7,892 nucleotides of DNA from an uncultured euryarchaeote (GTDB taxonomy: Archaea > Thermoplasmatota > Thermoplasmata > UBA10834): NCBI GenBank assembly GCA_937872085.1, contig CALMQK010000088.1, positions 1 to 7,892 on the forward strand, in the 5' to 3' direction. Shown piece after piece: positions 1 to 6,189 of the stretch. The notes beneath the pieces were generated by a model. The model was not told the origin of the DNA. It worked only from the letters and a program-made list of their open reading frames with translations, and ran no database searches. Both the position numbers and the translations under genes were made by a program. Position 1 is the first letter of the stretch, and every line of letters starts with the position of its first letter.

Positions 1-713
1 ACGTTCGTCGCGTTCGTTCCGTCACCGAAGTCCCAGAAGACGGTGACGGTATCGCTGTCATCATCAGCGATCTTTATCGGAATGTACTGAGCGACAGCGG
101 CGATTGCGTTGAGCGGGTCGGCCGGGGGTTCTATGAGCCAGGGCGGCATATTGACCGGGGGCGGAGGTGGCGAGTTCACATATACCTGGGTTCCCGCCGA
201 ATAGTTGTCTGTCCCGTCGGACACGAATGCGAACACCCAGAAATAGTGAAGCCCCCCCTGTGTTAGGTTTCCGGGATGGTTGTAGGCAAATGTCCGCACC
301 ACGGACCAGGGGGTCCCGGCGGTGTCGACGGTCACGGGACTATCGGGATTTATCGTCGGTATCTGGTCTAAGCAGTCATAGAATATGGTGAACGTGAGGA
401 TTGCGCCTGGATCATCGGATGAGGCGTTCAAGTAGAATGTGATTGTCTCATTAACAAACGCCGTCGAAGGACTAGCGGCCAAATTAACACTCGAGGGATC
501 AATCGCCGCCGTTCGGGCGCCATCTTTGGCTGCATGGTTGGAGTTTGTCCCAAAAGGGCCTGTTATCGAGACTATTGACGTAGACAATAGAAGGACGAGG
601 ACCAAGATGAACGCTCTGAAGGCAGGGGTTCTGTGCAAGGATGTTCTTCTGCATTCCTCCCCTTCTTGCACGTCTGGATCCAAGTATCTCCCCCCTCCGT
701 GACCAAATATCAT
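1..713 (-). CDS. Exported PKD-domain surface protein, N-terminal part (runs off the window)
   Basis: The frame is open for 237 codons from ATG 713-711 down to base 1 with no stop, so only the N-terminal part is present. Residues 1-34 are a charged leader, and about 35-50 (FILVLVLLLSTSIVSI) is a hydrophobic signal or anchor segment. Residues about 70-175 look like a beta-sandwich Ig/PKD-like region, followed by a proline-rich linker (PPPPPVNMPPW). A typical PKD core with WDFGDG sits around residues 227-232, just before the window edge. Five N-X-S/T sequons (NET, NAS, NLT, NYS, NAT) fit a glycosylated surface protein. I chose the 713 start because it overlaps the TGA of the upstream broken gene as ATGA, a normal coupling arrangement; GTG at 671 would give a shorter leader and is the main alternative. 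PKD domains usually mediate adhesion or spacing in archaeal envelope proteins; the exact role here is unknown. Confidence 0.85.
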   Translation of the reverse strand, partial: MIFGHGGGRYLDPDVQEGEECRRTSLHRTPAFRAFILVLVLLLSTSIVSITGPFGTNSNHAAKDGARTAAIDPSSVNLAASPSTAFVNETITFYLNASSDDPGAILTFTIFYDCLDQIPTINPDSPVTVDTAGTPWSVVRTFAYNHPGNLTQGGLHYFWVFAFVSDGTDNYSAGTQVYVNSPPPPPVNMPPWLIEPPADPLNAIAAVAQYIPIKIADDDSDTVTVFWDFGDGTNATN

Positions 714-1282
714 TCTTCCCGGCTACAGCCGGATGCCCGACTCCTAACGGCGAAGATGGATATGATGCTGACTATCGGTATCGCGATGTACATGAACTCC
801 GGTATCGAGGCCGTGGTCAGCGTCACGTTCACCCCGAGGTACGGGGTACGGATTAGTTCCAAGGGTCCCTGTTTTCGATCCGGCCGTTCCGTCCGGCCCC
901 ATCGAATTGACGAGGATGATTTCACCCTCGGCGCAACCACTGGGCAGCGCGCTGTGGTCATATAATCAACCTCCAAGGTTTCCAAGAGTCCCATCATCAG
1001 TTATGATGCCTTTGACAGTATCCCCAGTATTCTGAGTCGTGATGGTCACCACGCAGCCGGGCATTGGGGTCCCGACAGAGTTGTACACATGCAATAGAGG
1101 AGGAATGGCGGCAGAGGAATGCCCGTTCGCCGCGCCTTCTCCGTGCCGAAGGACGCCAAAACTACCTCTGAGACGATGAGATGATCGCGGCCGCGCATAC
1201 GAGGAGCGCCGAAACCTTCTTGCTTGTTGCTCCTTCCCTCGTACGCCGACCTGAACCCCTTCGAGCGCGAGATGACTTTCAT
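710..1282 (-). pseudogene. Decayed gene for a small exported protein with C-terminal membrane anchor
   Basis: No single frame is open, but four pieces read as one protein when frames are switched. Piece 1 (1282 to about 1225) begins MKVISRSKGFRSAYEGR. Piece 2 (about 1227-1165) reads TSKKVSALLVCAAAIISSS, a signal-peptide-like stretch, and hits TAG 1164-1162. Piece 3, in a third frame from about 1165, contains LLHVYNSVGTPMPGCVVTI and GIITDDGTLGNLGG, meets TGA 968-966, and resumes in the same frame with CAEGEIILVNSMGPDGTAG to about 850. Piece 4 (about 850-710) contains YLGVNVTLTTASIPEF and the hydrophobic anchor MYIAIPIVSIISIFAV followed by RSR, ending TGA 712-710. This is the classic export signal, outer domain, C-terminal anchor plan. 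The 5' limit is uncertain (ATG 1324 is in the same frame as 1282). Function unknown. Sequencing error in a draft assembly could mimic part of the damage, though several lesions argue for true decay. Confidence 0.6.
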
Positions 1283-1413
1283 CCCGCTCTCTGAGGGTTC
1301 GATCAAGCGCGTCCGTTTCTTCATCTCCGAGCTAGCGCTGGCCCTCATGCTGGTATCGTCCGGTCTCCTATCTCCGTTGCCATTCACCGTAACGACCCTG
1401 TTCCGGTGACTTC

Positions 1414-1941
1414 CTACGGCATATATGACAACGTCCCGCCCGTGCCGACGGTGATCCAGAGCCAGTACGCGACTCCTGGCGCCAGCGCGAAGTTGTTCAG
1501 GTTCGGCACCGCAGAGATCCAGGAGCTGTACTTCTGGGTGACCGCGTTGAAGTAGGCCACCATCGTGATGGCCCCTGTGCCCGAGTACATCGCCGAGATG
1601 TTGTTCGCCTTCCAGGTCGTCTTCAGAGATTCGAGGCCGAGTGCTACCCAGCCACCAACAAACGGTATGGTGATCGTGATGGTCTGCGGGGTGCTCGGGA
1701 CGCTTCCGTAGAGGTGAAGCGTCTTCGCGGTAGCTACCCAGATCCAGTATCCGACGTTCGGGGTTATGGTGAAGTTAGCTATCGGCGGAGAGATGCCCTT
1801 GATGTACGTCTTGTCGTACTTCTGTGTCGTCGAGTTCCATGAAGAAATCATGTCGCCCGTCGCGAGTCCGAGCGTGCTCGCCTTGTATCCGAAGCCGACA
1901 ACCGGCACCGATACGAAGTTCCAGCCAACCGCTAGTGGGAG
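1414..1941 (-). other. Duplicated C-terminal module of the solute-binding/PKD protein
   Basis: Residues about 1089-1168 and 1176-1261 are two diverged copies of one unit. Shared landmarks are a GW start (GWNFVSVPVVG / GGWVALGLES), a central TQKYD / TQKYSSW segment, and a closing aromatic stretch (GYWIWVATAKTLHLYG / AYWLWITVGTGGTLSY). From memory, modules of this style close many exported Thermoplasmatota proteins; I know no assigned function. There is no transmembrane helix after it, so the protein is not anchored at this end. It could be a wall- or S-layer-docking module, by position only. Confidence 0.65.
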
Positions 1942-4900
1942 GTTGAACGCGATCGAGGCCGTCGCCGAGCTCGTCACGTTGTGTCCAACAAGTCCCGTCA
2001 GGTCGTTGACATACACCGTGTAGGTGTAGATCCCGGCCTTCGCGTAGATGTGCGTCGTGGACGCACCTGCCTGCAACGGGGTACCGTCACCGAAGTTCCA
2101 GGTGTATCTCATCGGTTCGCCATCCGGGTCAACTGCGGAAGCTGTGAACGTCGCGGAGCTGCCTGCCCAGATATTCCTGTTCGTCAGTGGGGTCACAACC
2201 GGTGGGCTGTTGAATGTCACCGTCGTAGTCCAGGGAGTCGCTCCCGTTGTGTTGTCCTGGCCGTCGTAGACATAGAGGCGCGCGGTCATCGTTCCTGCAG
2301 ACCAGTATGTGTGGTTGGCCGTGACGGTGACCAGCTTGTTGTTCGATGTCTCTGGCGTGTTGACTACTATGTACGTGCCGTCACCGCAGTTGATTGTGAA
2401 CCGCATCGCATCTCCAGTCGGATCCTTCGCCGATGCGGTGAAGGTCACGGTCTGGCTGACCCAGATGGACAGCGGCGCCCCAACGAGCGTCAGTGTTGTA
2501 GGTGGCGAGGGCGTCCCTGTGATCGTGACTCTATCGAGCGCTGAAACGTTGTGGCCGAGTAGTCCAGTCAGATCATCTGCGTATACGTACACGTTGTAGA
2601 TGCCCTTCTGGCTGTATGTATGCGTCACCATCAGAGGCGTAGTGGTCACCGATATGCTCCCGTCGCCCCAGACCCATGTGAACCTCAGCGTGTCAAGGTC
2701 CGCATCGGATGCCGTCGCGTTGAAGAACGTGGGTGTCTTCCACAAGTGCGACTGTGAGCTCTGGATCGAGATGGAGGGTGGATGGTTGACCTTCACCGAG
2801 ACGAGCTTAGTCGCCGTTGCTGGTCTCCCTGGACCAGGGTGACCATCATCCACGTACAAAGTCGCAGTGTAGGATCCAGCTGTCAGGAACCTGTGGTAAA
2901 CAGTCTGGCCCGTTGCAGTGTATGTGTCACCGAAATCCCAGTTGTAGGAGAGAGGGTCACCATTCGGGTCACTCGCGATGCATGTGAACGTCACGTTCGT
3001 ACCCTGCTCTATCCCGCTGGACGGGGTCATAGTTATCGAGCTTATTGTCGGGGGGAGGTTCGCTTGGTCAATGACCGTGATCACCGACTTGTCCCAATCC
3101 ATGTACCCATCCGCCGTTCCCTGCTCCTGCGCGGCGAAGTACGCGGTGTAGATACCATCCTTGGCGTAGGTGTGTGATTGGCTCGCGCTCGTCTGCCATC
3201 CCGTCTTCGATCCGTCTCCCCAGTTCCACTGATACTTCATTGTCGACGCGTCATCGACTGCCGAGCCGAATACGGGTAATGCAGTGTTCACGTATCCATT
3301 GAAGGTGGGCGAACCCGCCGTCACAGTGGGCGCGTGGTTGTCCATCGGGTATATCTGCGTGTACAGCCAGGGAGAGGCCGAATATGTCGAAAGAAGGCCA
3401 TTCTGAGTCCAGTTGCCCCAATTCGTCCAGTGGTCGGGTCCCTGGTTGGACGCGGCGAAGAGCTCGGCCCTGTAGGACACGGGGACACATCCGCTGTCCT
3501 CGTAGGCCATGGCCTGCATGTCCGCCAGCAGGGAGTACCTTGTGGCGAAGTCTGTCGCGACCAAAGACTCATTGTACAGATTATTGTATGTCGCGTTGGT
3601 CCAATAGATATCGCTCCATGAGCCGATCGCTCCCGTGGTAAGAACCAGCATGATATCCGTAGAAGCCTCAGAGGTCTGCCCGAAATACCAGTCCCAGAGC
3701 CAAACATCGTAGTCCGCAGCTGCCCATACGCCGTTCATGAACGTTCCGCTATGCTGCGAGTAGAGTGTCTTGAGGTCGATCCCGGCCTGCCAGGTCCAGT
3801 TGGCGATCATCTGCGCACCTCCGTTCCAATTGGCCTGGTCAATCCCGTCATACGGGGTGTAGAATCTGAACCTCAGGGGGTCCGTGCCTCCCAGCTTACA
3901 CAGAGGTGCGGTAGTGCTGGTAGCCGCGTTGCCGTTGAGGTCGTAGTTCCAGCCAGCGGCATTCAGCATTGTCCTGGCTGCCGCTGGGTCGAACACAAAC
4001 GGCGTTTCTCCAGGCCGGCTGCCGTAGTCGTAATGGAATTCATTCTGTGGCCCTATCAGGGAATTCGCTGGCGATCCCAATCCACTCATAAACTCGTTAA
4101 CATAAGTCGGCTTGTCGATGCACATCGTCATGGCATCCTTCACGACCGGAAGCAGCAGTAGCTGGTTGTTAGTGCCAGCATTGTAGTGCCCGCCCCATGC
4201 CGCCCGCTTAGCGTCGCTCATCTGGTTCATATTGAATTCGTAGAGTGCGCCCGTCACAACGGTCCACCGTTCCACACCGTCCATACCCGGCAGCGTGTTC
4301 AAGTACTGGGCCGCGCTCGGATAAGCATCGATATCAATCGCCCCTGTCCTGAGATCGGTCAGAGCGGTATCGGTGGACGTTTCCGATTTGAATATCAACT
4401 TCGGAGCCTTTATCTGCCAGCCGCGCTCCTGCGTGGCAAACCAGGTCGGGCTCCTATCCAGTTCGACGCTACCGGCCGTCGGGAGGCCGTCCAGAGCATA
4501 GTAGAAAGGACCAGAGCCAACGCACGGAGGGATACCAGACGCACGGTTGAAATTCTGCCAGTTCGGCCTCACAGTTGACCAGATATACTCTGGAAGGATC
4601 GGAATAGATGCCAGTGAGGAGCGCATTGGTGCGTAGGGCTTCGTGGTCTCGATGTAGAACTCATAGCTGTTGACAGCCCACATGCGGGAGATGATAGGTT
4701 GGCCCGCGATCTCGGGGAGGTATGTCTGAAGGTTATTGCTGTTGTTTTGGACCAGGTAGTAAGTGAATATTATGTCCGCAACGGTCAGTGGATGCACTAC
4801 TGTGGGGTTGAGACGGTCATAGAACGTAGCGTCGGTGGTGATTTTGAAATGCCACAATGTCCCACCCGGGGACACATCCCACGAGGTGGCAAGATCGCCC

Positions 4901-5199
4901 ACAATCTTCTTGTTGACATCATAGGTCAACAGCGTGCTGTAACAAGGCCAGACGACTACCTGTTCCTCGTTGTTGGTGTATAGCAGGGGGTTCAACGTCC
5001 CAATGTTTATTGTGAAGTCCGGTACTCCGACCCTAATCGCTCGATCCCCTGGGCCAGAGGCCGAAGCCTGCCCAACTGGGCTCATGCTAGTATCATGCTT
5101 GCCGCTCAATGACGATGATGGAATACCAATCAACACCACCACCAGCAGCAAGGCTATCAACATTGTCGTCCGTGCTCGAGTCATACTTCCATCACTCAT
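1414..5199 (-). CDS. Exported solute-binding (SBP_bac_5-type) protein fused to five PKD domains and a duplicated C-terminal module
   Basis: This 1261-residue protein starts at ATG 5199, where AGGTGA lies five bases upstream. Residues 13-26 (MLIALLLVVVLIGI) form a signal or anchor helix with no lipobox Cys. Residues about 54-610 match the peptide/nickel ABC-transporter solute-binding family (SBP_bac_5): LWHFKITTDATFYD, HPLTVADIIFTYYLV, SIPILPEYIW, VGSGPFYY and YDVWLWDWYFG are family-like landmarks. Five PKD-type domains follow at about 622-712, 713-804, 805-895, 896-997 and 998-1086, with cores WNWGDG, WDFGD, WVWGDG, INCGDG and WNFGDG; the fourth has lost the usual aromatic residue. Residues 1087-1261 are two related halves, GWNFVSVP...GYWIWV and GGWVALGL...AYWLWI. 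About 14 N-X-S/T sequons suggest a glycosylated surface protein. Ordinary family members are roughly 500-600 residues, so this is more than doubled. No permease or ATPase gene is near, so it may bind peptides at the envelope rather than serve a linked transporter; that is inference. Confidence 0.9.
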   Translation of the reverse strand: MSDGSMTRARTTMLIALLLVVVLIGIPSSSLSGKHDTSMSPVGQASASGPGDRAIRVGVPDFTINIGTLNPLLYTNNEEQVVVWPCYSTLLTYDVNKKIVGDLATSWDVSPGGTLWHFKITTDATFYDRLNPTVVHPLTVADIIFTYYLVQNNSNNLQTYLPEIAGQPIISRMWAVNSYEFYIETTKPYAPMRSSLASIPILPEYIWSTVRPNWQNFNRASGIPPCVGSGPFYYALDGLPTAGSVELDRSPTWFATQERGWQIKAPKLIFKSETSTDTALTDLRTGAIDIDAYPSAAQYLNTLPGMDGVERWTVVTGALYEFNMNQMSDAKRAAWGGHYNAGTNNQLLLLPVVKDAMTMCIDKPTYVNEFMSGLGSPANSLIGPQNEFHYDYGSRPGETPFVFDPAAARTMLNAAGWNYDLNGNAATSTTAPLCKLGGTDPLRFRFYTPYDGIDQANWNGGAQMIANWTWQAGIDLKTLYSQHSGTFMNGVWAAADYDVWLWDWYFGQTSEASTDIMLVLTTGAIGSWSDIYWTNATYNNLYNESLVATDFATRYSLLADMQAMAYEDSGCVPVSYRAELFAASNQGPDHWTNWGNWTQNGLLSTYSASPWLYTQIYPMDNHAPTVTAGSPTFNGYVNTALPVFGSAVDDASTMKYQWNWGDGSKTGWQTSASQSHTYAKDGIYTAYFAAQEQGTADGYMDWDKSVITVIDQANLPPTISSITMTPSSGIEQGTNVTFTCIASDPNGDPLSYNWDFGDTYTATGQTVYHRFLTAGSYTATLYVDDGHPGPGRPATATKLVSVKVNHPPSISIQSSQSHLWKTPTFFNATASDADLDTLRFTWVWGDGSISVTTTPLMVTHTYSQKGIYNVYVYADDLTGLLGHNVSALDRVTITGTPSPPTTLTLVGAPLSIWVSQTVTFTASAKDPTGDAMRFTINCGDGTYIVVNTPETSNNKLVTVTANHTYWSAGTMTARLYVYDGQDNTTGATPWTTTVTFNSPPVVTPLTNRNIWAGSSATFTASAVDPDGEPMRYTWNFGDGTPLQAGASTTHIYAKAGIYTYTVYVNDLTGLVGHNVTSSATASIAFNLPLAVGWNFVSVPVVGFGYKASTLGLATGDMISSWNSTTQKYDKTYIKGISPPIANFTITPNVGYWIWVATAKTLHLYGSVPSTPQTITITIPFVGGWVALGLESLKTTWKANNISAMYSGTGAITMVAYFNAVTQKYSSWISAVPNLNNFALAPGVAYWLWITVGTGGTLSYMP
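1942..3336 (-). repeat. Array of five tandem PKD domains
   Basis: Five units of about 90-100 codons lie head to tail, each with a GDG or GD core and a terminal Y..Y.VYV.D-like strand. Units three and five are closest: both carry DLTGLLGHNVS / DLTGLVGHNVT after a GIYxVYVY/GIYTYTVYV strand (2539-2577 and 1972-2010), which points to a recent duplication or gene conversion. Unit four (core INCGDG) is the most divergent. Confidence 0.8.
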
Positions 5200-5204
5200 C
5201 GAAT

Positions 5205-5210
5205 TCACCT
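5205..5210 (-). promoter_or_regulatory. Shine-Dalgarno site of the solute-binding/PKD gene
   Basis: AGGTGA ends five bases before ATG 5199 and decides that start. The frame extends upstream to GTG 5331, but the extra 44 residues are polar, would put the signal helix far from the N-terminus, and include no conserved-looking segment. Confidence 0.7.
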
Positions 5211-5242
5211 TTCTTCCCCCTTCGTCTTTCTGAAAGCAACGA

Positions 5243-5250
5243 GATAAACA
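5243..5250 (-). promoter_or_regulatory. Possible TATA element of the solute-binding/PKD gene
   Basis: On the minus strand the bases TGTTTATC resemble an archaeal TATA element. A start of transcription about 25 bases on, near 5220, would leave a leader of roughly 20 bases holding the Shine-Dalgarno site. No upstream BRE is convincing, so this is a weak call. The remaining bases between 5251 and 5466 show no gene or structure that I can support. Confidence 0.3.
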
Positions 5251-5466
5251 GGATATCGTTCCCCGCGAATTCGGTGAGGCCGCAGGCATCTCCCCGACTC
5301 GATTGTGCATTGTTTCATTGAACAAGCGCACCTTCTAAGCTCCCCGGCGAGTAATGGCGGGCATCCTACTAAAACGTTCGTCGTCACAGACCCTACTGAC
5401 TCATACTCTAGCATGGGTGCTTCTAGAGAGGCTTTGGCGTATCAAATCAAGAGAATACAATGACGC

Positions 5467-6119
5467 TTACAATGCTTGAAAGTCTTCCAATTGGAGCGAT
5501 GAGCGCCAAATGCTCATGTGTGAACATTGAGCGAGCTCAGTTTGAAGTCGTTTCGACCGGAGAACCCTCCCCGTCAATCGTTTGATCCCGCGCAATTTCG
5601 GATCTTTCAAGGTGTGATGGGATTCTATCATCATAGGACCATCTGGAAATGATTGACCACACTTCGAGCATTGAAGGGTGGCTCTGGATTCATTCTATTC
5701 CCGTCTTCCCTTCAACTTAAGCTCGAGATGTCTTTGTCTTTTCCGAGCCAGATGTCCAGAGTAGTACTCGCGACAATATTCACTGTTTTCCTCGGGATTT
5801 TCGGCTCGTCGACTGCGTAGTCTCGTAGCATCATTGACCTTTAGCTCTTCCGCACGCTCCTTTTGCCCTGGAGGTATTTGCGACGTGTAGCTTTGATCCG
5901 GTCCTTGTTCTCTTCGTAATACCTGCGCCGGTGCGCGTTTGTTTGCTCTACATGTTCAAGATAGCACTTGCGATTCGCAGCCAGACTCTCCTCGGGGTGC
6001 TTGATGTTGCTTGCGTGCTGTTGAGCCTTTGCTTTCGGGGGGTCCTAGAATGCTATCTCCTCCGAGCCATCAATGCTGGAATCCATCCCTGAAGACCTAA
6101 GTCTCTTTCTGTCGTTCAT
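5467..6119 (-). pseudogene. Decayed HNH-endonuclease-like gene with charged repeat region
   Basis: An ATG at 6119 opens MNDRKRLRSSGMDSSIDG and stops at TAG 6047-6045. The same frame resumes as KAKAQQHASNIKHPEESLAA, then RRRYYEENKDRIKATRRKYL, to about 5868. The reading then moves to another frame: QKERAEELKVNDATRLRSRR, NPEENSEYCREYYSGHLARK, stopping at TAG 5697-5695. It resumes with CSKCGQSFPDG (Cys codons at 5670 and 5661), ESHHTLKDPK (His codons at 5619 and 5616) and KRLQTELAQC (Cys codon at 5526), ending at TAA 5469-5467. The Arg/Lys/Tyr-rich repeats followed by CxxCG, a histidine pair and an ELAxC segment are what I know from small HNH-type nucleases, in which a CANCH motif comes next. Here that motif is gone; in an adjacent frame RSNWK (5498-5484) may be its remnant. 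Two stops, one or two frameshifts and lower GC than the flanking genes indicate an old acquired gene now dead. Confidence 0.65.
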
Positions 6120-6158
6120 CATCGATTACGCATAAGTGCCAGGCGAAGGACATAAGCC

Positions 6159-6167
6159 ATTTTATAG
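6159..6167 (+). promoter_or_regulatory. TATA element for a leaderless glycosyltransferase mRNA
   Basis: ATTTTATAG lies with its centre about 26 bases before ATG 6190, the spacing expected between an archaeal TATA box and the transcription start. Together with the lack of any Shine-Dalgarno sequence before 6190, this suggests that transcription starts at or next to the ATG. Confidence 0.5.
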
Positions 6168-6189
6168 CCTCCACGCGGATTCACCGAAG

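Noticed and set aside
710..997. Minus-strand open frame of 95 codons taken as a complete gene
   Set aside because: Only its last 45 or so residues (YLGVNVTLTTASIPEF and the anchor) look like protein; the first half is out of frame with the better reading, so it is one piece of the decayed gene.
1046..1387. Minus-strand open frame of 113 codons taken as a complete gene
   Set aside because: The later part is out of frame relative to HVYNSVGTPMPGC and the signal-like stretch; it is absorbed into the pseudogene, although its first part may hold the true N-terminus.
1224..1409. Plus-strand open frame with a hydrophobic C-terminal stretch (LALALMLVSSGLL)
   Set aside because: It lies opposite the minus-strand operon, has no Shine-Dalgarno or TATA element in a useful place, and is short; a chance frame is more likely.
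1981..2544. Plus-strand open frame of 187 codons opposite the PKD array
   Set aside because: Composition is Arg/Cys/Val-rich and low in structure, as expected for the antisense of GC-rich PKD codons.
3321..3707. Second minus-strand frame of 128 codons inside the solute-binding region
   Set aside because: Overlaps the well-supported SBP_bac_5 reading; Arg/Pro/Thr-rich with no recognisable fold.
5200..5331. Upstream start (GTG 5331) for the large exported protein
   Set aside because: It adds 44 polar residues before the signal helix, while ATG 5199 has an AGGTGA site at ideal spacing.
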